From: Glandiceps talaboti
Lineage: Eukaryota; Hemichordata; Enteropneusta; Spengelidae
Reading direction: 5' to 3'
Length of the DNA stretch: 64,000 nt
Assembly: GCF_964340395.1 (NCBI RefSeq)
Contig: NC_135564.1
Span: 17,398,931 to 17,462,930, forward strand
Shown here piece by piece: positions 13,301 through 24,142 of this stretch. The notes below the pieces were generated by a model. It ran no database searches. It was not told the origin of the DNA and worked only from the letters and a program-made list of their open reading frames with translations. Positions within the stretch are counted from its first letter, which is position 1. Each line of letters opens with the position of its first letter. Both the position numbers and the translations under genes were made by a program.

Positions 13301-16300
13301 ACACCAACAGTTTGGTTCCCCAAGGCAGAGACACAGTAAAACAGACTGACTATTGGAGAGATCCCCCCCCCCCATGCACGATGGAAACTGACAATGTTGC
13401 CCTAGTATAAGATCAGTCAACATGTACTTCGTATAACACATCACACACATTTCCTGTATCATACCATACCATACAATGTATATCTTTGTACACCAGCCTA
13501 AAAATGATGTAGTTATATCCACAGTTTGGTATGGTTTATGGGTTTTGGAATGATGATATGGCGAATGTCCTTGAAGCAACACTGTAATCTACTCACACAC
13601 AGTAACAACAACAAATGAAATTAATGAAGTATGATTTCCCTAGAGAAATACAGTACAATAATAATCAATCAATCAATGTTTATTGCATATTAACATGTCT
13701 TAGCTAGCATTTTTAACAAAACTGTACAACAAGCATAGTGAACACTCAATGAGGTTGGACATGAAATCCAATCAGCTGGACACATCTGAAGGTTTCACAC
13801 TCGCCCCAAAGTGGGAAAGGAATACATAATATCGAGATGAGTCTGAATATACACAAAATATTTTATTTTACACATTAGTTCTCAATATCCTCTATCATAA
13901 TACCTTGATATTTGCAGCACTGTGCTGAGATTGTATGAAACCTTATAAGACAGCATGTGAGCCAAACAACTACCAGTATGTTGGTAATTTACAGGTCTAA
14001 AATTTTAATTTTAATTCTTGCAATGGTAGTCAGATTTAACTGTTCCCACTGCAGTTTTCTGTAAACTTTCCATTGGTCTAACAGACTACTGCCTAATAAA
14101 TTTGGCAATCAAAATATGGTGTCTATGTGTCTGGACTCCTGCTAATGTTGAGACCCAAGTAATGTACATATACCATACCTTTCAGCCATAAGTCATCACG
14201 GAGGGAATCTGCCATAGCTATTGCACCAGCATCATTAATCAAAGAGTTAGAATTTAATGTGAGTCTTCTAAGTCCAGACATTCTATCCAAGTCAGGTCTT
14301 CTATATCTTAGACTGTCTTGCCAGGCTTCACTGTGTCTCTTGGTGGCCTGATGCTGCAAATCATCAAATCATCAAATCATCAAATCATCAAATACTGAGC
14401 TTTGTAAATCTTTTCGCAGTCCAACACTCTTGACCAGACAAAAGTATTTAGATGTCAAGTTTTTGTACATGTGGATGCATACTTTGCATAATTGTATAAA
14501 TATTACTTCTGCTGGCAATTTGTTTTAATGCACCATGTAGAACGCTTAGGTTTGTGCCAACTTTCACGCCACCTTATTCTAGAATTAATGTCAAGAAATT
14601 TAGTCCTTTTATTCGAATTCAAGAATATTTTAATGATATTATCAATGAAAATCATCATATTGATATTTTTAAGAACATTAACTTTTTCAAAACAGACATC
14701 AGAATATCGATTTTTAACAGTGATGAATTGATTGCTTTGTATCCTATAAGTGTTTATATTATGTATTGTGTTTTCATGTATTTTTTGTTTATCGGCTTAG
14801 AATGGGTTTGACTTTCTTGAACAAAGTTACAACAAAGTTTATCGTTTTTATTTCAAAGGTGCATTCTACCTCAATACAGTATTCATAAGGCATAATACTA
14901 CAATCAAAATATAGACATCAAAACACAGACAAATTATTCCAGCTGAATTTGATACGTGTCAGCTACATTCCTCAGAGTATTGGCAAAGTATAAACTATTG
15001 GCAAACCCTAAGTCAATATCTAAGACAGTAATTTTACAGTGCCTCTAGAATGATACTATGTACATTTGTATTGGACAGAAATAATAAGTTTGTCTCATTT
15101 ATCATTTTCATTCTACGAAAACCTGATGAACTTGCATTCAAAAAACAAATTAAAGAAATACATGAGTTAACTTAACGTAATAAGAAACCTAGAATATCCT
15201 AAATCACCCGAGTCTAGCCCATCAATTTTATGATGTGGGTTTGTTAGTTTAGAGTGACACTAGTTGAATATATAAGGGTTTTTTCTCACTACTTATGGAA
15301 AAGCTTTGTCAACCACTGAAAAAGGAGAGAATGTGAACTATGATTTGAAGATCTATTTTCTTCTTCTTTCCTTTATTTACTGACTAAAAGAATAAATTTT
15401 GTCTTCTTAATTACAGGATATTCACTTTTCTTTATTGACTTAAAACTAAAAATACCTTGTTTTCTTCCAATCTTAGTGAATCCTGTTATCTAAGTGAAGA
15501 CATCTCTAATCTTATAACTACCTCGTGCAGTATCAGTTGCACTGACAACTTACCCAGCAGGATTATCGAACCCGTCTCAAACCAGATGAACATACTAGAT
15601 TTTCTAGTTCCAAGATGCATTGAATGAGACAACATCGCTTACGTTGTTATGTTTAGGCTTGTTTTGTCAACTCTTTATAATAATTGAAATAACATTTTCA
15701 TTGTGATAATGATAAGATATGTTGACCACTTTAATTGTGAGTGATTTTACAGAACAAAGATTAAATGCCATCAATGACAGAGAAGGCTTTTACTGATAAA
15801 CTCAGGGTACAGGGTAAGTGACAACAATTCCTCTGTGTAACATGTGTACATCCCCTACACTTATACAATACATAACGTTGTATGGAGAGACACGCAATGC
15901 ATCATGGAACCAGCAACAGGTCTATTCCATGTAACACTGATTCAGTGTAATGTGGACATAAAATGTAAAAGTTTTACATTAGTAAATCAAATTTATGTAC
16001 GAGCATGTTATTGTAAATCTGGTATCAGCTTAGCTATGTTCTTTCTTACCTTGATAACTTTAGCCAGAGTATCAGCCCCTTTAGAAGTCACACTACATCC
16101 AGTCAGATTCAGTGAATGTATATTAACAGAATTCTTGATACCCTGACATACAACATCTACCCCTGCATCACCTATCCTGCAGTATTCTAATGATAGGTGG
16201 CTTAGCGATGTGTTTTTAGCTAGGCCCTGTAAAAAAAATGGCAAAAAGAACAATATATTATAGTGAATAATTCATATAATACAGAACTCAAAAGTCATGT

Positions 16301-19300
16301 GATGTAATTAACCCAACAGATTCAGTGGGCAGATGACACTAAATCAATGTTATTTGCATACTTGGCTACAAAAAAAAGTTTTGGTTCAATATTCAACAAC
16401 ACAATTTTCAATCCTGTCTAAATAAAATCTTCTGTACGGTTAAATACTAAACAATACAGGGTACAACAAATAAACAAGAAAGCTTATACATGTACCTTAG
16501 TAAGAGCTGAGAGATCTCGTTCCCTGAGAGGTAGTCCCTGTAATTCTAGTATAGTCAAAGATGGCGTCACTGTCAAACATTCTTTCAAAGACTGAGCCAA
16601 TCGATATGTTACTTCTTTACTGCGTATGGATGGTGCCTTCTTCTTTGCTGCATATCTTTTGGCCTCAGAAACTTCTTCTGAAAGTGAAAAGATAAAGTGG
16701 TAATTAAATACACGTACAACAAATAGACAGGCAGAAACATAGATATCTCATACAGCTTATAATACCAGGGCTCAAAATTACATTTAACAGTAGTCCCATG
16801 CCCACAGACTACCAATTCATGTCACGGGGCTACCATAATTTGCAGCTGGTAGACCACTCAGACTACCACTGATTATGTGATGATTTAAAGGATGGAAGAT
16901 TTAAGGACTTCTTTTCCAAAAGAGGAACTCTGTTTTCAGTTCAGGAATACACTTATAGGACTATTTTTAACCATCCTTGCGATACCAATTTCTGAAATTA
17001 GTAGCCCACTAAGACTACCAAAGAAAAAAAAAGTTAATTTCAAGCCCTGAATAGCCAAGACAACTGTTTCATGTCGGATGAAAGATGGGAGAAATATCAT
17101 TCAATAAAGGATTCTGCATGTTTAAATTTGATTCCGAAAACTGAATACAGCAAAACAGTGTGTACACCCCTAGAACACTGCACCATATAATGATAAAATG
17201 ACAAGTGACACACCTTGGATACAAGATATAAGTTATACATATATTATTTTCATATACAATAAATAGTATAGTATTTATTGTATATGTTAAAATGAAACTG
17301 CTTAGTGTATATAAATTACTTTCAGTTTAATTTTAATATGTGGCAAGCTAACCATTTCTATCTATAATCTTTCATAATTATGTATAATTCAAGTAGCATT
17401 TTTAATTTCACATGCATCGCTTCCAAAAAATGAAGATTTGATATTGGGGTAGTTTTCTGAGTCAACTTCCAAGATTCTTAAGTTTTCAATAAGTACAGGT
17501 ACATGATAAATAAATAATATATAAATGATATATAAGTTCAGTGACAACACTCTCAAACTATTCTTAATTAGGCAAAAAAAAATTGTGTGGTTCCAATTAC
17601 GCTCAATTTTAGAATAGGCGGGGTAGGTAGATTTTTTTGAAAAAAAAATCTCATATGTGAATGTCTACATTTGTAGTTCAGGTAGTTATGTTTTCTGTTG
17701 TTTTCCATATGATCTCTGTGTTATTAGTTTCTTCTCATCAGATGTACAGCCATTACAGATTGGAAAAATAGTTTTATATTGTCTTTTTAAGTTGATGTCA
17801 GTTTCCGCATCCACTATTTCTGGCGAGACTTCACAATTTTCATTATTTTATTATTTTTTTCTCAAATATGTAAAAAAAAAAAAGTTTAGGATAACTGGAA
17901 CCAAACAATTTTCTTTTAGCCCTAAACCTTCTTATGAGAAAACAATAACCAAATTTTCCAAAACTGGTTAAAATCTTTCATTAATCTATTCAGCATGTCA
18001 ACACCTGAACTCTGGAGTTCTTTGCAGATCATAACAGCATGACTATTTTCAGCTTGTTTTAAAACTCTACACCTGCTTTAAATTTAATCTTACCATCACA
18101 ACATCATGTTAACCTTAAAGGACATGACTGTTATACGATAGCAAGGCTAAGCTTTAATATAATGTACAAATCATCTTTTAAAAATTTCAAACCAATCAAA
18201 AAGTTTTTATACTATAAAGTATCACCTGTATGAATACTTCGCTAGTCTGAGTTTAATTATGTCTTTGACAGCGCATTGCTTAGAAGTCAGTCACCCTACC
18301 CAGGGTTTCTTCTTCCTCACAATTCATGTATGGCACTGGTACTCCAGCCTTTGGTTTAGCATCAGCATGTTAAAACATGTTCCAAGTTTACAGAATGACA
18401 TTCCAGCCTTTGTTCCATCACTGCACTAAATTATTTCACATACTGTAGGTTCTTTATATGTTCTGTAAATAACACCAGGTCACAGTATACACAGACGTTT
18501 GAGTTGCTTGGTTTTTGCGCCACTTCATTTCATGTACAAGCTTACAAATTGGGTCATAAGTCAAACATATTAAGTATTCTGATTTTGGAGTAAAATCTTA
18601 AAGGTCCAGGTTTCAATCCCATGTTCTCACATAAGTGTCATCTTATCAGTGGTGTCATAAATGCAGGATCATTTTTTGGTTCAGGACAAAAAATTTTCTA
18701 TAGCTCTGCCAGACAACTGTTTTTTTTTTTTTGCATTTAAATTTCAATCCTAATTCAAACTGGGCCTTTAAAGGGTACAGACATCTTGGAATGATAAATG
18801 GTATGATATAAGAAATTATTTCAAATATTTCCGACTCTTCGGGTATCTTATACATGAATACATCAACGTCAGTGTATTAATCACAGTGCATGGATAAAGT
18901 CTACCTGAGTTCAAAAGTTCCTTACTATTAATAAATACGCTGTATGGAAATAGATGCAGGTTTTACCAGATTCCCCTACTCTGGGGTTACCACAAGTCAT
19001 ATTAGCAAACATACTGGAGTTCAACTTGAACTGTACTGAGAGTCTAATAACTGACTGAATCTGTTCTATCATATAATCTACATGTATTCTACATGGTATT
19101 GAAATAGATGCAGGTTTTACCAGATTCCCCTACTCTGGGGTTTCCACACACACTCACTGTCAAAGCTAAGACACTCAAGATCAATTTGAAATGTTTTGAG
19201 AGGCTCACAACAAAATAAATTGAAATTCCTCATTTACTGAGGTCTACATGTATCCTGAGGTTTATGCACAGTTACACATACTCCAACTAGACCATCTGGT

Positions 19301-21082
19301 CATTCTAAAAACATGACTCACATCATGTACAATTTTACATGAAGGATCTCATAATTTAGTGTGAATGAAATTGACCTTCAGGATGAAGCAAATCAAAATC
19401 ACAACATCGTAAACCACACGCCTCTTTATGACACCGTCCGGAACGTACCTGCCAAGAGGTGCTTCAGCAGAAATACATGCTCTGGCTTGCAAGTATGCAA
19501 AATCATGGCATGTCATTTTCTTTTTTAATTCCAGCTTGTTTTCTAAAATTCTGGATTACTACATTACAGTATATTCATCGTTTTACAGCATATATATTCC
19601 CAAACTACAAGTTTCATACTATCTTGTAGCCATGGTTTGATTTGAGATGCAGTACTGTACCCATACATGTATGTGTTTCAATTTGATGAAATTTCTATAC
19701 AAAAATTTCTGAAAATACACTGGCATACTAAGTTACCACAAGTTTCAAACATTACATTTACAGCAATCATGTAGTCACGGTACCGGGTTAGATTCAAAAT
19801 TCAGTGTTATATCTATATGTGTTTCAATTTGATAGAATCTCTAGATAATGATAGAAACTTGTCGCTGCCTGCGTGAATAAGTAGCGTTGGGAGAGTTAGT
19901 TAAAATCCATGCTACTCTCTAGGGTAAATCTTTTCCTAGTGAATACATGAAATGTATAGGAAATGAAAGTTGTCTGTCAGACAGCCTACAGTTTAGTGTA
20001 TTTGGGAGTATTCTCATTGTTGACTCACACAAAACACAGGTGATATGTGCGATATCACAACCTGCTGCCTATGTCTGCGGAATTGCAATATTTTATAATC
20101 AACTGGGATATTGTCTATTTTAGCTTACTTGATTATATTCCTGTTGTTGAATCACACAGAACACAGGTGTGAAACCATACAAGTACCCTGCTATGTATGT
20201 CTAAGGAATCGGAATATTTTATAATCAACTGTCTACATTTTAGTGCACTAGATAATATATATTGAATTTCTTGTTGTTGAACCAAACAAACCACAGGTGT
20301 GATCGTATACACATAACCTGCTGTCTTATGTCTGAGGAATCGCATTATTTTATAATCAACTGCCTAAATTTTTACTTTTGAATGTTCTCGTTGAATCAAA
20401 CAAACCACAGGTGTGATAGCACATATGTAACCTTGCTGTCCTATATCCGAGGAATCGCAATATCTTATAATTTGTCTGGACACAGGTAGTGTGATTCAAT
20501 TGATTGGTTATCTAGAGTAGGTCATGTACTCTAGTCTAGACAGTGCCTTTCACAGGATTACCTACAAGTACATTTATACTATCACTAGCAGCTGATATAT
20601 ACATACATCTACATACATTACATACAGGTGAAAGTGAAACCAGAAGGTCACAGAATATACTTAAAATATATTTTCTGGCCTTGTCTGGAATATACTGTAA
20701 TAAAAGTTGCATCCATATACATGTGTACAGGTGTACACCCCCATTCCTAATACAATGGATTGATCTTCCATTGACAAGAACAGGTACATACTAAAATACA
20801 GGTAAGATAGGTGAGTAAGTGAAATGGTTTACCTTCTTCAGTCACATACTGGTAATAACTCCTGATTCCTACATACTGTAGACTTTTATTAATCTTAATA
20901 CTGTTTAACACTGGAGTCCAGTCAGGAAGGCGAATTCTATCAGCGTTGATATCTAGGACACCTTCTTCTATGTGTGATTTCACAGACTGCAGTGGACAAG
21001 AATTCTGCAGCAGACACAGGTTGTCATAGTGACTGGCGAAGTCATACGCCCCTCTCTGTCTTGCTTGGACACTCTCAATCAT
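6916..21082 (-). CDS. CEP78: CEP78, centrosomal protein of 78 kDa (10 coding exons)
   Basis: Join, in transcript order: 21082-20833, 16677-16496, 16226-16050, 14353-14179, 12955-12842, 10712-10648, 10003-9747, 8934-8601, 7777-7590, 7399-6916. The sum is 2226 nt: 741 codons plus TAG. All introns are GT-AG and all phases close. Layout: N-terminal leucine-rich repeats at about residues 30-300 (for example [20 protein letters not shown] and LRYRRPDLD), a conserved [14 protein letters not shown] block near 390-405, a coiled coil at about 485-540, the family block [17 protein letters not shown] near 570, then a species-specific proline-rich and acidic tail. Human CEP78 is about 690-720 aa and aligns throughout. 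Known of the family: centriolar protein that regulates CP110 and the EDD-DYRK2-DDB1-VprBP ligase and supports ciliogenesis; human mutations cause cone-rod dystrophy with hearing loss. Orthology is confident; function here is inferred. Confidence 0.96.
7590..7777 (-). CDS. CEP78: CEP78 coding exon 9
   Basis: Residues 519-581. The coiled coil ends ([17 protein letters not shown]) and the family signature [20 protein letters not shown] follows (human [20 protein letters not shown]). The exon ends phase 2 at GCTGG|GTAAG. Confidence 0.95.
8412..8546. mobile_element. 135-bp MITE with 35-bp inverted ends and TA flanks
   Basis: Left end GTATTGAATTCAACTTTTGT and right end ACAAAAGTTTAATTCGATAC pair over about 35 bp, flanked on both sides by TA. 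A mariner/Tc1-type MITE is the simplest reading. It sits in CEP78 intron 8, about 55 bp from the exon 8 donor. Confidence 0.7.
8601..8934 (-). CDS. CEP78: CEP78 coding exon 8
   Basis: Residues 407-518. The first part is low-complexity and poorly conserved (S, T, D rich). The end, [20 protein letters not shown], is the start of the predicted coiled coil. The acceptor is AATTCCAG|AAAT and the donor GTGGAG|GTAGGT. Confidence 0.93.
9259..9452. mobile_element. CTGTAAACC-family MITE, copy 1 (intact-looking)
   Basis: Flanked by TA; left end CTGTAAAACTAGATATTTTC, right end (inverse) CTGTAAACCTGGAATTTTCG. The interior has GGTACATTGTGTTCATGTGC and AAGAAGGCATTTTAGTCACT. It is in CEP78 intron 7. Four further copies lie in this window. 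Confidence 0.75.
9747..10003 (-). CDS. CEP78: CEP78 coding exon 7
   Basis: Residues 322-406. It opens with YKWLKITSP (human YQWITSPS) and closes with [14 protein letters not shown] (human GFLPWRTAERAKRH). The middle is basic and rich in S, R, K and T. It ends phase 2 at ACAT|GTAAGT. Confidence 0.94.
10426..10650. repeat. ~32-bp minisatellite starting at the CEP78 exon 6 donor
   Basis: Seven units of about 26-33 bp. Read on the minus strand each carries GGGAGA(C/T)AGAGGT(A/T)(A/G)AAG or close variants, followed by GTCGGCTGATTTCTT. The exon 6 border itself (GGAGACAGAG|GTAAGA, then ATCAGCTCATTTCTTGG) is a diverged eighth unit. Confidence 0.85.
10648..10712 (-). CDS. CEP78: CEP78 coding exon 6 (65 nt)
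   Basis: Residues 300-321, [18 protein letters not shown] then QETE; human has DHSMMKAVIKKVLQNG. The last ten bases plus the donor (GGAGACAGAG|GTAAGA) are echoed in each unit of the adjacent intronic minisatellite. Confidence 0.92.
10786..10850. mobile_element. Fragment of CAGGGCT hAT-like MITE
   Basis: CAGGGCTTGAATTTAACTTC, then GTTGGTAGTTCATGG and GGCTAC resemble the left part of the element at 16766-17049. Only one end is present. Confidence 0.45.
11366..11559. mobile_element. Possible MITE with AGGGATGTAG ends
   Basis: Left CAGGGATGTAGATAA and right (inverse) GGGGGATGTAGCTAA pair over about 13 bp. It lies between exon 6 and exon 5 of CEP78. No target duplication could be fixed. Confidence 0.4.
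11566..11880. repeat. Interspersed repeat, copy 2 (with 6387-6690)
   Basis: Same block order as the first copy, about two thirds identical by eye, in CEP78 intron 5. No terminal repeats could be fixed. Confidence 0.6.
12001..12343. mobile_element. TTGTTTGGTTCC-family element, copy 1
   Basis: Ends TTGTTTGGTTCCAGTTA and (inverse) AATTGTGTGGTTCCGATTAC form an imperfect inverted repeat. The interior AGAAATAGTGGATGCGGAAA, AGACAATATAAAACT and TGTACATCTGAT recurs in two other places. It is in CEP78 intron 5. Confidence 0.7.
12842..12955 (-). CDS. CEP78: CEP78 coding exon 5
   Basis: Residues 262-299; phase 1 at both ends. It reads [20 protein letters not shown] then [15 protein letters not shown], the last typical leucine-rich repeat (human [20 protein letters not shown]). 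Confidence 0.94.
13135..13212. repeat. (AAAT)n tail, possibly the 3' end of a retroposon
   Basis: Sequence AGTGAGCCCCTGATACAAAG then GGGATGC and about six AATA units. A unique leader ending in a tetranucleotide tail is typical of LINE or SINE 3' ends, but no coding part is present. A similar tail in the opposite sense may lie near 13663 (AATCAATCAATCAATG). Confidence 0.35.
14179..14353 (-). CDS. CEP78: CEP78 coding exon 4 (most conserved block)
   Basis: Residues 204-261. It contains [20 protein letters not shown] and [10 protein letters not shown], the best conserved part of the family (human [30 protein letters not shown]). It ends phase 1 at GAAAG|GTATGG. Its acceptor directly abuts an 8-bp microsatellite. 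Confidence 0.95.
14357..14395. repeat. (AAATCATC)n microsatellite abutting a CEP78 splice acceptor
   Basis: Four to five 8-bp units directly upstream (minus strand) of exon 4: GATGATTTGATGATTTGCAG, then the exon. The tract occupies the place of the polypyrimidine region. Confidence 0.8.
16050..16226 (-). CDS. CEP78: CEP78 coding exon 3 (LRR core)
   Basis: Residues 145-203; 59 whole codons with phase 0 at both ends, that is, two leucine-rich repeats as one exon. The stretch [20 protein letters not shown] is nearly identical in pattern to human [20 protein letters not shown]. The intron before it is short (269 bp). Confidence 0.95.
16496..16677 (-). CDS. CEP78: CEP78 coding exon 2
   Basis: Residues 84-144. 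The acceptor is CACTTTCAG|AAG and the donor CTAAG|GTACA. It includes [20 protein letters not shown], matching human [20 protein letters not shown], the first clear leucine-rich repeat. A lysine-rich stretch ([10 protein letters not shown]) stands where human has a shorter linker. Confidence 0.94.
16766..17049. mobile_element. hAT-like MITE with CAGGGCT ends
   Basis: Left end CAGGGCTCAAAATTA, right end TTAATTTCAAGCCCTG. The interior repeats GACTACCA/GTAGCCCACTAAGACTACCA motifs. It lies in CEP78 intron 1. No clean target duplication was seen. Confidence 0.7.
17251..17286. other. Perfect 15-bp palindromic hairpin
   Basis: CATATACAATAAATA, a six-base loop GTATAG, then the exact complement TATTTATTGTATATG, in CEP78 intron 1. 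AT-rich, so possibly chance or a slippage product. Confidence 0.6.
17574..17919. mobile_element. TTGTTTGGTTCC-family element, copy 2 (reverse)
   Basis: Reverse orientation to copy 1: AATTGTGTGGTTCCAATTAC at the left, TAACTGGAACCAAACAATTT at the right, with GTTTCCGCATCCACTATTTC and ATCAGATGTACAGCCATTAC inside. It is in CEP78 intron 1. Confidence 0.7.
17920..18940. other. CEP78 intron 1, nothing recognised
   Basis: No repeat ends or splice-consistent frame seen in this stretch. Confidence 0.5.
18945..19145. repeat. Direct duplication of a ~46-bp block
   Basis: GGAAATAGATGCAGGTTTTA through CCCCTACTCTGGGGTT occurs near 18947-18990 and again near 19100-19143, almost identical, within CEP78 intron 1. 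Confidence 0.75.
20009..20472. repeat. Four-copy tandem repeat, unit ~113-130 bp
   Basis: Each unit has CTCATTGTTGA/CTTGTTGTTGA, ACAAACCACAGGTGTGAT, AACCTGCTGTC and GAGGAATCGCAATATTTTAT. The CACAGGTG core recurs at about 20036, 20162, 20292 and 20405. It lies at the end of CEP78 intron 1. Confidence 0.8.
20833..21082 (-). CDS. CEP78: CEP78 coding exon 1
   Basis: Residues 1-83. It starts at the ATG at 21082 ([20 protein letters not shown]), which aligns with the human start [20 protein letters not shown], and ends phase 1 at GAAG|GTAAAC. The exon extends 22 nt upstream as 5' UTR to an acceptor at 21104. It contains the family stretch [16 protein letters not shown] (human EGVLDFNADRLRGVDW). 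Confidence 0.95.
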
Positions 21083-21727
21083 CGTGCTGCCAGGAAATAT
21101 CAACCTGCAAATGTACAATTAATAATAAATAATGTGATTTTTATAGCACTTTCCCACACAGTGTTTTGGCAATTTACAGTCATTACATAGACCTATATTG
21201 GCACAATGGCCCTTCTTCTAACTTTCTCAACTCCCAGGGGAACATATTATAATCCCTGCAGCCAGTAAGGTACATAGGGTTACAGTTGTCAACTGTAATT
21301 TCACCGGGTCCCAAATTATACATCTGGGTTGACTCCTCATTCAAACCTTGCCCAAGGACTTTAGCCATTCAGGAACAAATGGCACTGGCGAGGTTCGAAC
21401 CAACAATCTGAAGATTCCCAGCCCCACCGCTCTAACCATTCAACCATTATGACTCCACAATTATTAACAATATATGGTCTCCTATTTCCAAATATTTGAA
21501 AACCTAATCCAACATCTAATGTCACAGTATCTTTTGATTTGCATGACTCTCCAAGCATAAAATGATATCATTTGTGCACACTGACAGAGGCCTGGATAGT
21601 AGAGTTGGGATAATTGCAGTCACGTTAATGGTAGCACTCTCGTTCTTAATAAATGAGCAAGTGGGGAAATTGTTACATTGACTCAGTTTCTGATACATCT
21701 ATGTAATTGTATCTACATGTATGTATC

Positions 21728-21995
21728 GGGTTGTCGGTGGCTGATTGCCTCTTACCACTGCGATCAGGGTTCAAACCCATTCAGGGTTTGATTAAATTTA
21801 CCACGCTGTAAGTAAGAAGAGTGTCGTCCAGTTTGACTCTACTGAACAACGCAGGTTTCCCCCGGGTACTCCAGTTTCCTCCTGCATTAACACTGAGCCC
21901 ATGAGGAATGGCCCTCACTGGACTTCTTGGGAGACAAGCGTTTATAGACTTAAAGAACTATCCAGTATAAATAAAGATTATTATAATATAATTAT
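21728..21995 (+). mobile_element. tRNA-derived SINE, copy 1
   Basis: GGTTGTCGGTGGCTGATTGC with an incomplete tRNA head (box A is damaged) but box B-like AGGGTTCAAACCC. The body has CCACGCTGTAAGTAAGAAGA, CCCCGGGTACTCCAGTTTCC and ATCCAGTATAAATAAAGATT, ending in an ATT-rich tail. The body matches 30575-30840 closely. Confidence 0.85.
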
Positions 21996-23100
21996 GAACC
22001 TCATATAAATGTAACCTGCATATACATGTACATATTACTTACCACCTGTCATCAAGAGCAGTTCTGCTATCAGTAACAGTAATAACATACACTAAGTGTA
22101 CTGCAACAGTGAAACATTTCAAACTACTTGAGTCTTGTCTCTATTCATAACAATATACTACAGGTAGATTCTAGTATGCTACTCCATTACAATTCCATTT
22201 GTTGAAGTTTATGGCCACGATAACAAGTTGAGACTGAGTCATGTGATTTATGACCTTGACCTTGGATGAGAACAAGTAGTTGAAACAAGATGCAGTGTAT
22301 TATAGCAGAGTGTAAATTTCATGGTAAACAAACTACAAAATTTCATGGTACCTGTACCAAATCCTAGTTGAGTCCTATACGATGTTTTCTACGATCACTA
22401 ACCTCTCCATAATCATACTGATCGTAATGTGTACAGGAGAGTAGACTCACCCAATCCAGGCAGCTAAAGAAGCAGATGAATTTAGGCCTTTGTAATAAAA
22501 ATAAATGAAAACTAGAGCATGGCGATTAGAATGCATATTAACTCCCAAGTGCACAATAAGTGAAACTCATTCATCATACAAGTAAATTCTATATAGTACA
22601 GGAGGTGTGTCTCAAGGTGACAGTTTTCCCATTGCAATAATAATAAATGTATTTACCAATTAACCATAGATAACATTTATAAGGTTATGAATTTTGACAA
22701 AATTGTATTATCAATTATAATTTATTCATGTCTTGATATCAGAATTGTTAATTTTATGTAGAGGTTATGAACTAGGAATAAATGAAGTGATAGCGTCTAA
22801 TTTCTGTGATATTTATGTTTAAGCAAGTTTCATTTTTTCAGGAAGAATAAAGTAATAATAATAATGGAAAAGTACCAATAATTAGTTTTATTCTATGAGA
22901 TAACTATCATCATCTTTCTGAATTTTAATTTGAATAAATTATGTTTCTACATGTATAAGAAAATAGTCTTCTAAAAAAAATATGAATTTCTCTGAGACAC
23001 TCCACACCCTTGGATAGGTTCTGATATGACACAGTGTTTTTAATAAGGGCGGTAAGCAGGTAAATTCTACTGGGGTTACCTAGTAATTTTACCAGGGTTC
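21996..23100. other. CEP78 5' UTR intron, nothing recognised
   Basis: AT-rich sequence without repeat ends or coding signs that I can support. Confidence 0.5.
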
Positions 23101-23111
23101 CTAAACAAAAT

Positions 23112-23660
23112 TAGTGTAAACCTAGATATTTTCACTACTACAAAATGTTGTGATTTTACAGTCTTCAGCAATTCTGAAAGACCAATTTTCTCTACATTGT
23201 AAATATCAGACTGGTACATTGTGTTCATGTGCAAGAACAGTGTTGCAGCCAGCCTTTTGAAAGAGTGGGACATAGTGTCCTGAGACTTTCATTTTTCTGG
23301 GTCATCATACATTTTTTGGGGACATTATTTTTAAAAAACGCCAATAGCATTGTAGCACAACTGCAAAATATTTACCCACATGTTGATCCATCCTAGATAT
23401 TTGCTGAAAGATTGCCTATCCAACCCTGTTATTATTTATGCAATATACGTGATCATTTGGCTGTTGCTATAGACATGGTCATGTTGCGCACTATTGTTAA
23501 ACATATTTACATACAATGTTAGTGTGGGTCATCACTTCCAAAATTGTGGGTCAGGTCCAAAAAATGTGTGTCAAATGACCAAAAAAACCTCTCTGGCTGC
23601 AACACTGCAAGAAGGCATTTTAGTCACTACTTATTTAAATTACATTTTTGTTTTATGCAA
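23112..23660. mobile_element. CTGTAAACC-family MITE, copy 2, split by a nested insert
   Basis: TGTAAACCTAGATATTTTCA at the left, then GGTACATTGTGTTCATGTGC; the family sequence breaks at 23237 and resumes at 23613 as GGCATTTTAGTCACTACTTA. The 23238-23606 segment is a separate element. The right terminus is degraded. It lies in the CEP78 5' UTR intron. Confidence 0.75.
23238..23606. mobile_element. hAT-like MITE nested in another MITE
   Basis: Perfect 15-bp terminal inverted repeats CAGTGTTGCAGCCAG and CTGGCTGCAACACTG. The direct repeat TGCAAGAA stands at 23230-23237 and 23605-23612 (8 bp if the terminal TG is shared, otherwise 6-bp CAAGAA). Removing the insert restores the sequence CATGTGCAAGAAGGCATT seen in copy 1 of the host MITE. 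There is no coding capacity. Confidence 0.85.
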
Positions 23661-24142
23661 ATGTATCTACATTGACTAGTTATACAATCCAATGCATGCA
23701 ACTGAACCATAATGTACATGTATTCTCACTAGCCACAGAATATTTTTCCACTGATGAAAAAAAAGAGGAACTTACTACACATGACTGTGAGGTACATGTA
23801 GTATTGCCATACAGATGTTCCTTCTCACAAATCATTTTCAGTAAAAAAAAATTTTTAAATCCAGGTTCTATATTAACTCTTATTATCAACTCCCATCAGG
23901 TTTACAGCAGTGAGCATAATATTAATCTATGATTGAAACAGAATAAGTTTCACCAGGTTCATTCGATACTTGAACCTAAAGACCTTACAAAACACTGGTC
24001 ATAAAATCAGTTATTTCAATAAATAAGTTGCTCAAAATATAAATTCCCATTGAAAATGCCATTTAAAACTGCTTACTGGCCAAATAGGCAAAGTCAAAAC
24101 AAAAATAACATTGGAAAAGTGAATATATGTAGCATGTCTATA

